This document shows, in pieces, positions 24,501 through 32,793 of a DNA stretch of 64,000 bases. This DNA is from Spirosoma sordidisoli. Lineage in GTDB: Bacteria > Bacteroidota > Bacteroidia > Cytophagales > Spirosomataceae. Position 1 is the stretch's first letter, and each line of letters begins with the position of its first letter. The stretch is from NCBI RefSeq assembly GCF_004138325.1, contig NZ_SBLB01000007.1, positions 91,947 through 155,946 on the forward strand. Direction: 5' to 3'. The notes below the pieces were generated by a model. That model was not told the DNA's origin and did no database searches. It saw only the letters and a list, made by a program, of their open reading frames with translations. The position numbers and the translations under genes were made by a program.

Positions 24501-25199
24501 ATGCTTACTCAACTCCGTTGCATCGCCATCGACGATGAGCCTATTGCCCTCGACGTGGTCAGGGCCCACGCAGACAAAGTGCCGTTTCTGGACCTTCGGC
24601 GTACCTTCGTCAACGCCATCGAAGCGCTTGCGTTCCTGAAAACCGAGACCATCGATCTGATCTTTCTCGATATCAACATGCCCGACCTGACCGGGCTGGA
24701 CTTTGCGCAGGTGGTCGGCAACCGGAGCCTGGTGATTTTCACAACGGCCTATCCCGAGTACGCCCTGCAGGGCTTCGAACTCAGCGCCCTCGACTATCTG
24801 CTGAAGCCCATTGCGTTCGGCCGTTTTTTTCAGGCGGCCAACAAAGCCTACGAGCGCCTGGCCGGTCCCGACAAGAACGGCACGCCAGCGCGTTCGCCCT
24901 ACGTGTTCGTGAAAGATGGCTACGACTGGGTCCGTATCAGCCTGGCCGAGTTGCAGTACGTAGAGTCGGAAGGCAATTACCTGACGTTTCAGGAAACGGG
25001 CAAAAAAACCCTCACCCGCATGACCATCGGCGAGGCTATGGAGATGTTGCCGGCCGAGCAGTTTATGCGGGTTCATAAATCCTATATCGTAGCGCTGGAC
25101 CGCATCGAAAAAATCGAGCGTCATCAGCTAACGATCGGTAAAGTGCAGGTGCCGCTCAGCGGAAGCTACCGCGACGAACTGCTCGAGCGGGTTAAGTGA
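24501..25199 (+). CDS. LytTR-family response regulator
   Basis: This 232-residue regulator has a receiver domain (1-120) with IDDEP acidic residues, phospho-acceptor Asp57 (IFLDINMPDLTG), Thr in TTAYPEYA and Lys in YLLKPI. A LytTR DNA-binding domain (about 130-230) follows, with YVFVKDGYDWVRI and MRVHKSYIV. It pairs with the LytS-like kinase. Its end overlaps the convergent nadB stop by eight bases. Confidence 0.93.
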   Translation: MLTQLRCIAIDDEPIALDVVRAHADKVPFLDLRRTFVNAIEALAFLKTETIDLIFLDINMPDLTGLDFAQVVGNRSLVIFTTAYPEYALQGFELSALDYLLKPIAFGRFFQAANKAYERLAGPDKNGTPARSPYVFVKDGYDWVRISLAELQYVESEGNYLTFQETGKKTLTRMTIGEAMEMLPAEQFMRVHKSYIVALDRIEKIERHQLTIGKVQVPLSGSYRDELLERVK

Positions 25200-26802
25200 G
25201 AGCGTTGCGGGTCTCCTGTTTCAGATTATCGAGGTTGAAGTGCAGACCGCGGTTGTCGCGCCGGGCCATGGCGGCTTTGATGACCAGATACGCTACCTCG
25301 ATCATGTTGCGCAGCTCGCAGATCCGCACCGATACTTTCGACTGCCGGTACAGCTCTTCGTGTTCCAGATACAACAGCTCAAGCCGGTCCATAGCCCGTT
25401 TCAGACGTCGGTTCGATCGAACAATGCCAACGTAGTTCGACATGATGGCTTCCAGCTCGCGCTGAATTTCGGTGACCAGAATCAGTTCTTCGGGGTGCGT
25501 CGTGCCGGCATCGTTCCAGTCCGGAATACCGTCGGGTAGCGATGCCTGCTGGTAGTTGTCGATTGTTTTCAGGTAAGCCCGGTGCCCGAAAACCACCGCT
25601 TCGAGCAGCGAGTTGCTGGCCAGCCGGTTGGCGCCGTGCAGACCCGTACAGGCGCATTCGCCCACGGCGTAGAGGTAGTGAATATTCGTTTGCCCGTATT
25701 CGTTGACCCGAACGCCCCCACACATATAGTGCTGAGCCGGCACGACCGGAATAAAATCTTTTCGCAGGTCGAGGCCGTAATGATCGCGGCAGTAGGCCGT
25801 AATGTTCGGAAAATGCTCGACAAACCGGTCGTAGTCGACGTGGGTGACGTCGATGTAGACGTGCGGATCGCCGGTTTTTTTCATCTCCGAGTCGATAGCC
25901 CGGGCCACGATGTCGCGCGGGGCCAGCGACAGGCGGGGGTCGTAGTTCTCCATGAAGGTTTCGCCCTTCATGTTTTTCAGGACACCGCCAAAGCCCCGTA
26001 CGGCTTCCGAAATCAGGAAGTTGGGTTTCTTGTCGGGCTCGTAGAGCGCCGTCGGGTGAAACTGAATGAACTCCATGTCCTTGCAGATGCCCTTGGCGCG
26101 GTAAGCCATCGCAATGCCATCGCCGGTGGCAATGCTGGGGTTCGTTGTGTTCTGATACACGTTACCGATACCGCCGGTAGCCAGCAGGGTCGTTTTGGCC
26201 AGAAACTTCTCGACCTGCCCGGTTTTGGTGTTCAGCACGTAGGCGCCGTAGCAAACGTTGTTCGTATCGTAGCGATGTACCGTTTCGCCGAGGTGGTGGC
26301 GCGTGATCAGCTCTACGGCGTAGAAGTGGGTGAAAATTTCGATGCTGGGCAGCGAGTGGTCTTTTTCGAGCAGGGCCCGTTCAATTTCGGCGCCGGTGAT
26401 GTCTTTGAAGTGCAGAATCCGGTAGTCGGAGTGCCCGCCTTCCTTGGCCAGGTCGTAGTCGGTGCCGTCGTGCTCGCGGTCGAAGCGGGTGCCGTAGTCG
26501 ATCAGCTCGCGGATGCGGCCGGGGCCTTCGTTGACAACGATTTCAACAATATGGCGGTCACTCAGGTAGTCGCCGGCTACCATCGTATCCTCGATGTGTT
26601 TCTCGAACGAGTCATCTTCTGACCAGACGGCGGCAATGCCCCCCTGGGCGTATTTGGTATTGGTCTCGTCGGCCTGCACTTTGGTGATGACACCAATTTT
26701 GACGGGCTGCTGCCGGTCTTCAAAATGCATGGCCAGCTTGGTGGCGTAGCTAAGCCCCGCAATACCGGAGCCGATGACTAAAAAATCGAATTGATGGGGC
26801 AT
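25192..26802 (-). CDS. nadB: L-aspartate oxidase
   Basis: NadB oxidises L-aspartate to iminoaspartate, the first step of de novo NAD synthesis; NadA then condenses it with DHAP. The 536-residue flavoprotein has the FAD motif GSGIAGLSYA at 11-20, KYAQGGIAAVW at about 50-60, the AKEGGHS(DYRILH) substrate region, CACTGLHGANRLASNSLLEAVVFG near 375-398 and the helical C-terminal domain. Its start lies two bases after the DUF5615 stop, so nadA, DUF433, DUF5615 and nadB appear to form one transcript. Confidence 0.96.
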   Translation of the reverse strand: MPHQFDFLVIGSGIAGLSYATKLAMHFEDRQQPVKIGVITKVQADETNTKYAQGGIAAVWSEDDSFEKHIEDTMVAGDYLSDRHIVEIVVNEGPGRIRELIDYGTRFDREHDGTDYDLAKEGGHSDYRILHFKDITGAEIERALLEKDHSLPSIEIFTHFYAVELITRHHLGETVHRYDTNNVCYGAYVLNTKTGQVEKFLAKTTLLATGGIGNVYQNTTNPSIATGDGIAMAYRAKGICKDMEFIQFHPTALYEPDKKPNFLISEAVRGFGGVLKNMKGETFMENYDPRLSLAPRDIVARAIDSEMKKTGDPHVYIDVTHVDYDRFVEHFPNITAYCRDHYGLDLRKDFIPVVPAQHYMCGGVRVNEYGQTNIHYLYAVGECACTGLHGANRLASNSLLEAVVFGHRAYLKTIDNYQQASLPDGIPDWNDAGTTHPEELILVTEIQRELEAIMSNYVGIVRSNRRLKRAMDRLELLYLEHEELYRQSKVSVRICELRNMIEVAYLVIKAAMARRDNRGLHFNLDNLKQETRNALT

Positions 26803-26804
26803 TT

Positions 26805-27182
26805 TTAGTTGGGTTGAGCAGGTCTGATTCGTAATTGGTCGTTGCTTAGTACTGAGAAACTGGTAAATAGCTCAGCTCCCTGACTGGCAATAACCTCACA
26901 AACCCGCCTTGATTTTTCAGCACTGCTCATTTGTTGAAATCTTACCAGAAGAATACCGCAGTGAGGCATCCTGAGCCGATGTACGAGTTCACCAAAATCC
27001 TTATCTTCAGTAAGCAAAATCGCTTTTTTATCGACGGCTATTTGTAACACCTGTGGATCAGAAATACTGGAAAACGATTCAGCAATGGCCAGTACGGAAT
27101 AGCCCTCTGCCCGCAACTGTTTTACAATGGCGAAGTCAAAGTTTTCGTCGGCTACAAAAGTCAGGTCATCCTGCCTGGGCAT
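26805..27182 (-). CDS. DUF5615 PIN-like protein (probable toxin)
   Basis: This 125-residue protein starts at ATG 27182 (an upstream TTG is less likely). It has a PIN-like acidic set: Asp-Glu-Asn in FVADENFDFAIV (about 10-21), then LLTEDKDFGELV (about 57-68), which define the DUF5615/Mut7-C type. PIN domains are nucleases, and DUF5615 genes are commonly found directly after DUF433 genes as toxin-antitoxin-like pairs. That is so here: the start overlaps the DUF433 end by 17 bases. Toxicity is inferred. Confidence 0.85.
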   Translation of the reverse strand: MPRQDDLTFVADENFDFAIVKQLRAEGYSVLAIAESFSSISDPQVLQIAVDKKAILLTEDKDFGELVHRLRMPHCGILLVRFQQMSSAEKSRRVCEVIASQGAELFTSFSVLSNDQLRIRPAQPN

Positions 27183-27396
27183 AGACAACCTCGTTTTTTA
27201 TTGTTTCGGAAGCAAACAGCAGGCAAGCATACAAAGCCGCTTCTGAAGCGCGCGGGTACGACTCCAGCAGCTGCGACATGGTTTCGCCATTACCCAGTTT
27301 TTCCAGAATCAGATCAACCGGAATACGGGTGCCTTTGATGACCGGTTTCCCAAACATAATGTTCGGGTCAGAAAGGATGTAATCACGCCAGTTCAT
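27166..27396 (-). CDS. DUF433 protein (probable antitoxin)
   Basis: This 76-residue DUF433 protein starts at ATG 27396 with MNWRDYILSDPNIMFGKPVIKGTRI; the IxxDPxIxxGKPxIxGTRIPV core is diagnostic, followed by a small helical winged-helix-like part (LILEKLGNGETMSQLLESYP). DUF433 proteins are considered DNA-binding antitoxins to DUF5615 partners. It lies 20 bases after nadA. The frame is open to 27555 but the longer product overlaps nadA and does not resemble the family. Confidence 0.88.
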   Translation of the reverse strand: MNWRDYILSDPNIMFGKPVIKGTRIPVDLILEKLGNGETMSQLLESYPRASEAALYACLLFASETIKNEVVYAQAG

Positions 27397-27416
27397 ACGC
27401 TTTGTGTTTAATCCGC

Positions 27417-28433
27417 TTATTTGCTCAGCTCCAGCATGCGTGCTACGGACTCGTAGGCTTTCAGCCGAATGTCTTCCGGCACAATGATCTCCGGCTGCTC
27501 GTACAGCATGCAGTTGTACAGCTTCTCGAGCGTGTTCATTTTCATGTACGGACACTCGGAGCAGGCGCAGGTGTTGTTCTGGCTGGCCGGAGCCGGAATG
27601 ATTTTCTTGTGCGGCACCGCCTGGCGCATCTTGTGCAGAATACCGGCTTCGGTACCTACGATGAACGTCTGCTCGGGGCTATCGACCACGTATTTCAGCA
27701 GCGCGGTCGTTGAGCCGACATAATCGGCCTGGCTCAGAATATGCTCCTGGCATTCGGGGTGCGCGATAAATTTGGCTTCGGGATACTCGACGCGCAGTTT
27801 CTGAAGCTTCTCCAGCGAGATGTCGATGTGAACAATGCAGGCACCGTCCCACAACACCATGTCGCGGCCGGTCTTTTTCGAGACGAAACGACCCAGGTTC
27901 GCGTCGGGCGCGAAGATGATCTTCTGATCCCTGGGCAGGCTCTCTACGATCTTCAGCGCGTTGGACGAGGTGACGATAATGTCGGACAGGGCCTTGATCT
28001 CGGCCGAGCAGTTGATGTACGACAGTACGATATGGTCGGGGTACTGGGCCTTGAAAGCCGCAAACTTATCGGCCGGCGCCGAATCGGCCAGCGAACAGCC
28101 GGCGTTCAGGTCGGGAATGACCACTTTCTTCTGGGGCGAGAGCACCTTGGCCGTTTCGCCCATGAAGTGTACGCCACAGAACACGATCATGTCGGCCGGG
28201 GTAGCTGCCGCCTGCTGGCTCAGACCGAGGCTGTCGCCAATGTAGTCGGCCAGGTCCTGAATGGCGCCGTCGACGTAATAGTGCGCCAGAATAACGGCGT
28301 TTTTTTCTTTTTTGAGCCGGTTTATCTCGGCCACTAAATCTATATCGTCGGCAACGGGCTTATTAACATAACCCACGCGTTGTACTTCTTCGAGCAAGGC
28401 TTCCATGTCTGGTTGGCAGGTGGTTTGTACCAT
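27417..28433 (-). CDS. nadA: Quinolinate synthase
   Basis: NadA makes quinolinate from iminoaspartate and DHAP using a [4Fe-4S] cluster. It has 338 residues from ATG 28433 (MVQTTCQPDMEALLEEV); the open frame continues to 28547 but the extra residues are not family-like. Visible landmarks are AVILAHYYVDGAIQDLADYIGDS, VHFMGETAKVL, and the three cluster Cys near 123 (NAGCSLAD), 217 (WDGACIVH) and 301 (the CACSECPYM stretch). It begins the nadA-DUF433-DUF5615-nadB transcript. Confidence 0.95.
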   Translation of the reverse strand: MVQTTCQPDMEALLEEVQRVGYVNKPVADDIDLVAEINRLKKEKNAVILAHYYVDGAIQDLADYIGDSLGLSQQAAATPADMIVFCGVHFMGETAKVLSPQKKVVIPDLNAGCSLADSAPADKFAAFKAQYPDHIVLSYINCSAEIKALSDIIVTSSNALKIVESLPRDQKIIFAPDANLGRFVSKKTGRDMVLWDGACIVHIDISLEKLQKLRVEYPEAKFIAHPECQEHILSQADYVGSTTALLKYVVDSPEQTFIVGTEAGILHKMRQAVPHKKIIPAPASQNNTCACSECPYMKMNTLEKLYNCMLYEQPEIIVPEDIRLKAYESVARMLELSK

Positions 28434-28579
28434 AAACAACAACAACGGGCTAAATGTCACAGCGGGCCGAAAAGCCGGCCGCCGAACCGGCCCCGCCGAT
28501 GCAGTTGTATCTACGGGCGAATTTGAGAAAATGGATCGGGCTTTCAAACAACCGCGGCTGATGGTGTAGTTTTAAGGCC

Positions 28580-29647
28580 ATGAGCGATCTGCTACACCTT
28601 CGTATCACCCGCATCCAGCCCGAAATCGTGGTGGGCCACCGTTTCGATGCCGCCAGCTACTACCTGGAGTCGACCGATGGGCGATTGGTGCCGCACCGGG
28701 CCGGCCAGTTTCTGACCCTCATCCTCGACCAGGCGGGCCACGAAGTCCGGCGGTCGTATTCGCTCAGCTCGACGGCCGGTGAACCGCTCCGGCTGACGAT
28801 CAAGCGGGTGGAGAACGGGCAAATATCCCGCCATCTGCTCGATACGCTACGGGTTGGTGATGTGCTGACGAGTCTGCCGCCCGCCGGTCGGTTCGTGCTG
28901 GATCACGACACTTCCGGCGACCTGGTACTGATTGGCGCCGGCAGCGGTGTAACCCCGCTGTTCAGCCTGCTTAAACAGGCGCTGCGCACCGAGCCGGACC
29001 GGCGGGTTACCCTGCTCTACAGCAACCGCACCGACCGAACCGTTCTGTTTCGCGACGAGCTGAACGACCTGCACCGGCAGTACACCGACCGCTTCCGGCT
29101 GATTCATCTGCTGAGCAACCCCGCCCACGAGCTGGCCGATCGGCACGGCACGGTCCGCACCGGCCGACTCAACAACGTCATGCTCGAAACGCTGCTGCCC
29201 GAGCTGATCGGTCCGGCCGACCCGGCGTCGGTGCAGTTTTTTGTCTGTGGCCCGGCCGATTACATGCGGATGGTTCAGTTTACCCTCGTCTTTAGCGGTA
29301 TTCCGGCCCGTCAGATCCGGCGCGAAAACTTTGTGGTCGAGCCGGTTACGCTGGCCCCTCCGCCGGTTCATGCCGTTGACCGGACGGTCTTGCTGCACTA
29401 CCGGGGCCAGTCCGTCGAGATTGCCGTACCGGCCTATAAATCGATCCTGCAGGCGGCTCTGGACGAAGGAGTGCCGTTGCCGTACAGTTGCCGGGGTGGG
29501 CGCTGCTCAACCTGCGCGGCCCGTTGTACGGCCGGCGCGGTTCACATGACCATCAACGATGTCTTGACCGAGCGCGACCTGGCCGAGGGCTGGATACTCA
29601 CCTGCACCGGCTACCCGGCCAGCAACGGCGTCGTCATTGACGTATAG
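28580..29647 (+). CDS. PaaE-like 2Fe-2S ferredoxin-NADP reductase
   Basis: This is a 355-residue flavin/iron-sulfur reductase. The FAD domain has HRAGQFLTL and RRSYSLSS (about 40-62), the NAD(P) domain GAGSGVTPLFSLL (about 118-130) and CGPADYM; a C-terminal plant-type ferredoxin domain (about 265-355) has SCRGGRCSTCAARC and a fourth Cys in LTCTGYP. Such proteins feed electrons to oxygenases. No oxygenase gene is adjacent, so the partner is unknown. It is divergent from nadA. Confidence 0.9.
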   Translation: MSDLLHLRITRIQPEIVVGHRFDAASYYLESTDGRLVPHRAGQFLTLILDQAGHEVRRSYSLSSTAGEPLRLTIKRVENGQISRHLLDTLRVGDVLTSLPPAGRFVLDHDTSGDLVLIGAGSGVTPLFSLLKQALRTEPDRRVTLLYSNRTDRTVLFRDELNDLHRQYTDRFRLIHLLSNPAHELADRHGTVRTGRLNNVMLETLLPELIGPADPASVQFFVCGPADYMRMVQFTLVFSGIPARQIRRENFVVEPVTLAPPPVHAVDRTVLLHYRGQSVEIAVPAYKSILQAALDEGVPLPYSCRGGRCSTCAARCTAGAVHMTINDVLTERDLAEGWILTCTGYPASNGVVIDV

Positions 29648-29662
29648 ACCGGCTGGCGGTTC

Positions 29663-29670
29663 TATCTTTG
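29663..29670 (+). promoter_or_regulatory. -7 box for the methyltransferase gene
   Basis: TATCTTTG is a perfect TAnnTTTG box 22 bases before the ATG at 29693, with a TTG at 29637-29639, 23 bases upstream. This is one of the better promoters in the window. Confidence 0.5.
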
Positions 29671-29692
29671 CTGCGAACAAACCGCAGATCGT

Positions 29693-30349
29693 ATGAACGA
29701 ACAGGCGCTTCGGCAGCTGGCCGCCCAACTCCGTTTGCCCGAAGGGGAGGCCGGTATTGCCGTTGCCAACCGGATGAATATCAATAACGAGCTGATGAAC
29801 CGCTGGGCCATCGACCAGCTCGCCGTACAGCCCGGCGATCAGGTTCTGGAGGTCGGGCCGGGCAACGGTCGGTTCGTGCCGGACCTGCTGGGGTCCGACC
29901 CGTCGGTGCGCTACGTTGGCTACGATCATTCAGCCCTGATGGTCAGTGAGGCCGCTGCGCACAACCGCGCCCTGGTCGACACGGGCCGGGTTCAGTTCAT
30001 ATGGCGCAGCGGGCCGGTCATGCCGTTCCCGAACCATAGCTTTACCAAAGCCCTTGCCGTCAATGTCATTTATTTCTGGGAAGACCCGGCGGCCGAACTG
30101 GCCGAGCTGCATCGGGTACTGGCGCCCGGGGGCCGGTTGCTGCTCGTCATCCGGCCCCGGTCGGTGATGGTGCGGCTTCCCTTCGTGCAGCACGGCTTCC
30201 AGCTGTTCGAACCGGCTGACGTAGCCGACCTGCTCGCGGCCAACCGCTTCCGCGTCACGGAGACGCGTGTGCTGGCTGAACCGGCGCAGTACGTAGGGGG
30301 CGAGGCTGTCTCCCTATCGACCGCGCTGATCAGCAGTGAACCCGTATGA
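29693..30349 (+). CDS. Class I SAM-dependent methyltransferase
   Basis: This is a 218-residue methyltransferase. The SAM-binding motif I VLEVGPGNGRF is at about 50-60, motif II VRYVGYDHSALM near 71-82, and NVIYFWEDPAAELAELHRVLAPGGRLLLV in the later part. The substrate is not recognisable. It has its own promoter and ends before the convergent udk gene. Confidence 0.88.
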   Translation: MNEQALRQLAAQLRLPEGEAGIAVANRMNINNELMNRWAIDQLAVQPGDQVLEVGPGNGRFVPDLLGSDPSVRYVGYDHSALMVSEAAAHNRALVDTGRVQFIWRSGPVMPFPNHSFTKALAVNVIYFWEDPAAELAELHRVLAPGGRLLLVIRPRSVMVRLPFVQHGFQLFEPADVADLLAANRFRVTETRVLAEPAQYVGGEAVSLSTALISSEPV

Positions 30350-30357
30350 GCAGCGGG

Positions 30358-30975
30358 TCAGACCTTTGTTTTCAGAAACGAGATCACCACATCGAGACCG
30401 CGCTGGTAATGTACGTTGTTCGGGATAACAATGTCGGCTTCGGCGCGGTAGGGCTTAATAAACTGTTTGTAGGTCGGTTTGACGTGGTATTTCCAGCGGT
30501 ACATCACATCGTCGAGGTCGTAGCCCCGTTCTTCGGCATCGCGTTTGACGCGCCGTTCGAGCTTGATGCTATTTTTGGCGTCGATAAAGATTTTCAGGTC
30601 CATCTGGTCGGCCAGCTCCCGGAAGTGGAACACGAAAATGCCTTCTACCACAATGATGGGAGCTGGCTGAAACGTGAGCAGGCGCGGGGTCACGGCAGTG
30701 TTGTTGAACGTGTACTCCATCTGCTGAACCGTTTCGCCCCGGCTAAGCTGATGAATATGTTCCGCATACAGATGGTGATCAATCGTTTCGGGCAGGTCGA
30801 AGTTATGGACGCCCTGATCGTCGACCGCAATCTCGTTGATTTTTCGGTAGTAGTTGTCCTGAGAAATCAGGCAGATCTGGTCTTCGGCGAAGGCGCTCAG
30901 TATGCCTTTCAGAAACGATGTTTTACCCGAAGCACTGCCGCCGGTTATGCCGACGATAAACGGTTTGGTGGTCAT
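30358..30975 (-). CDS. udk: Uridine kinase
   Basis: Udk phosphorylates uridine and cytidine in pyrimidine salvage. The 205-residue protein has the P-loop GGSASGKTSF (12-21), SQDNYYRK (about 39-46), HNFDLPETIDH and VEGIFVFH. ATG 30975 matches the family N-terminus, MTTKPFIVGITGGS. A perfect -7 box ends only five bases before the ATG, so the message may be almost leaderless. Confidence 0.92.
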   Translation of the reverse strand: MTTKPFIVGITGGSASGKTSFLKGILSAFAEDQICLISQDNYYRKINEIAVDDQGVHNFDLPETIDHHLYAEHIHQLSRGETVQQMEYTFNNTAVTPRLLTFQPAPIIVVEGIFVFHFRELADQMDLKIFIDAKNSIKLERRVKRDAEERGYDLDDVMYRWKYHVKPTYKQFIKPYRAEADIVIPNNVHYQRGLDVVISFLKTKV

Positions 30976-30979
30976 TTTG

Positions 30980-30987
30980 CAAAGATA
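30980..30987 (-). promoter_or_regulatory. -7 box for udk
   Basis: On the minus strand TATCTTTG is an exact consensus match, five bases upstream of the udk ATG (30975). Transcription would begin at or within a few bases of the start codon. No -33 TTG was found at 19-23 bases. Confidence 0.5.
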
Positions 30988-30995
30988 AGGTACGC

Positions 30996-32414
30996 ATGAA
31001 TCAATCCGACCCACTCATTACCCTTGATCAGAGATCGCTGCCCGACAACAGTCGTTCGTCGGCGGTCTATTCGTTATTTCAGCTCCACGCGGGCCAGTGC
31101 TGGGCCGTAGTGGGTGCAACGGGCAGCGGCAAAACCCTGTTTCTTCAAACCCTGGCTGGCCAAGTGCCGCGGCTGGCGGGTCGGTTGGTTCGGCGGCAGT
31201 CGGTTGCCTACGTGTCGTTTCGCGAGGAGTCGCGGCTGTTTTCGTACAGCGGCCATTTTTATCAGCAGCGGTACCAGGCTACCATGAGCGACGAAGGAAG
31301 CCGGGGCCAGGCCGCACCCACCCTGCGCGATTATCTCCAGCTTGCCGACCCGGCGGCTGCCAGGCCGCTGCTGGACCGGCTTGGCCTGAGCCCCCTGCTC
31401 GACCGAACGTTCCTGAAACTCTCGAACGGGCAGAGCCGCAAAGCCCGCATCGGCAAGGCGCTGCTGCAACAACCGGCGGTGCTGCTGCTCGATAACCCGT
31501 TCGTAGGGCTCGATGCGGCTTTCCGACAGGAACTGACCCAGTGGCTGGCCGAACTAACCCAACACGGGCTCACCCTTGTGCTGGCTACCGATGCCGATTC
31601 GATACCGCCGTTTGTCACCCATGTGGTCGAGCTGGGCGGGAGCCAGATTCAGTGGGCGGGACCCATTCAGGCCTATCGACCCACTGCGCGGCCTTCGCAA
31701 CAAACGGCCTTACCCATCTGGCAAACATCGGCGCTACCCGCCGACTTCGGCGAAGCGTTTCGGCTGAGCGAGGTAACGGTGCGCTACGGTGATCAGCTTA
31801 TCCTGGACAGGGTCAGCTGGACGGTGCGCCCCGGCGAACGCTGGGCCCTGCTGGGACCGAACGGAGCCGGCAAGTCGGTGCTGCTGAGTCTGCTCTACGG
31901 TGATCATCCGCAGGCGTATGCCAACCTGATTCATGTGTTCGATCATCGGCGGGGGCGGCCCGGCCAGAGCATCTGGGATGTGAAACGGCGGATCGGGTTC
32001 GTCTCGCCCGAACTGCACCTGTATTTTCCGCAGCAGCTGACCGCCCGCCAGGTGGTGCTTACGGGGCTGACCGATACGCTGACCATCCCCCGGCAGGCCA
32101 GCGCCGACACTCAGGCCGACCTGCTGGCGATGCTGCGCTATTTCGGCCTGAGTGAGAAAGCCGATAAACCCTTCGGCCAGCTGTCAGCGGGCGAGCAGCG
32201 GCTGGTACTGCTGGTGCGGGCGCTGATCAAAAATCCGCCGGTGCTGATTCTGGACGAACCCTTCCAGGCCATCGACGCGGCCCGGGTAGAGCTGGCCCGG
32301 CGGCTGCTCGATGGCTTGCCCGATAAAACGATTCTGTTTGTTACCCACGACCGGCGCGACCTGCCCGACACCGTTGACCGGACGTTCGATATCAGCACGG
32401 AGGCCCCCCGGTAA
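30996..32414 (+). CDS. Tandem ABC ATPase (ModF-like)
   Basis: This 472-residue soluble protein has two fused ABC ATPase domains. Domain 1 (about 10-215) has Walker A GATGSGKT, signature LSNGQSRK and Walker B VLLLDNPFVGLD, with Asn where the catalytic Glu is expected. Domain 2 (about 245-470) has GPNGAGKS, LSAGEQRL and an intact LILDEPFQAID. The layout resembles ModF/PhrA-like tandem ATPases. No permease gene is adjacent, so a transport role is doubtful. It starts 20 bases from the divergent udk. Confidence 0.83.
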   Translation: MNQSDPLITLDQRSLPDNSRSSAVYSLFQLHAGQCWAVVGATGSGKTLFLQTLAGQVPRLAGRLVRRQSVAYVSFREESRLFSYSGHFYQQRYQATMSDEGSRGQAAPTLRDYLQLADPAAARPLLDRLGLSPLLDRTFLKLSNGQSRKARIGKALLQQPAVLLLDNPFVGLDAAFRQELTQWLAELTQHGLTLVLATDADSIPPFVTHVVELGGSQIQWAGPIQAYRPTARPSQQTALPIWQTSALPADFGEAFRLSEVTVRYGDQLILDRVSWTVRPGERWALLGPNGAGKSVLLSLLYGDHPQAYANLIHVFDHRRGRPGQSIWDVKRRIGFVSPELHLYFPQQLTARQVVLTGLTDTLTIPRQASADTQADLLAMLRYFGLSEKADKPFGQLSAGEQRLVLLVRALIKNPPVLILDEPFQAIDAARVELARRLLDGLPDKTILFVTHDRRDLPDTVDRTFDISTEAPR

Positions 32415-32419
32415 ACACA

Positions 32420-32461
32420 GAAGCCCAGTACACACACAGGGTTGTGTATGTACCGGGCTTC
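32420..32461. terminator. Hairpin between tandem ABC gene and atpC
   Basis: GAAGCCCAGTACACACAC pairs with GTGTATGTACCGGGCTTC with few mismatches around a short loop, just past the stop of the ABC gene and before the convergent atpC stop. Confidence 0.65.
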
Positions 32462-32478
32462 CTGACCAGGACGGGCTA

Positions 32479-32724
32479 TCAGGCCACTACGGCTTCGGCC
32501 AGTACCAGCACTTTATTTTGCAATACTTCGACCACGCCACCATCGACGGTGAACGTTTGCTGACCGGTTGCGCTCTGCACAACGATCGGGCCTTTGGCGA
32601 GGGTGCTAACCAGCGGAGCGTGGTCGTTCAGTACCTGAAACTGGCCTTCGCTGCCCGGAAACGTAACCGCGCTGGCCTCTCCCGAAAAGACCTTCCGGTC
32701 TGGAGTAATGATATCTACTGTCAT
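32479..32724 (-). CDS. atpC: F1 ATP synthase epsilon subunit
   Basis: The epsilon subunit couples the rotor and damps ATP hydrolysis. The 81-residue protein contains the beta-sandwich domain only (MTVDIITPDRKVFSG ... GQFQVLNDHAPLVSTL ... VDGGVVEVLQNKVLVLAE); the C-terminal helical hairpin found in E. coli is absent, as is usual in Bacteroidota. It is separated from atpD by a secreted-protein gene. A palindromic leader lies just upstream. Confidence 0.94.
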   Translation of the reverse strand: MTVDIITPDRKVFSGEASAVTFPGSEGQFQVLNDHAPLVSTLAKGPIVVQSATGQQTFTVDGGVVEVLQNKVLVLAEAVVA

Positions 32725-32732
32725 AGTATTAC

Positions 32733-32785
32733 ATGATGAACGATGAATGATGAATGATCTGCCCGGTGCATGTATCGTTCATCAT
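32733..32785. repeat. ATGAATGATGAAT-type palindromic leader of atpC
   Basis: Perfect 12-base arms ATGATGAACGAT (32733-32744) and ATCGTTCATCAT (32774-32785) enclose a short GATGAATGATGAATGAT run. It sits 9 bases upstream of the atpC start. A similar element precedes purH (62006-62078). Confidence 0.55.
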
Positions 32786-32793
32786 TTGCCATT

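Noticed and set aside
25582..26622. A 346-codon plus-strand frame
   Set aside because: Antisense to nadB, which is fully supported by FAD and substrate motifs.
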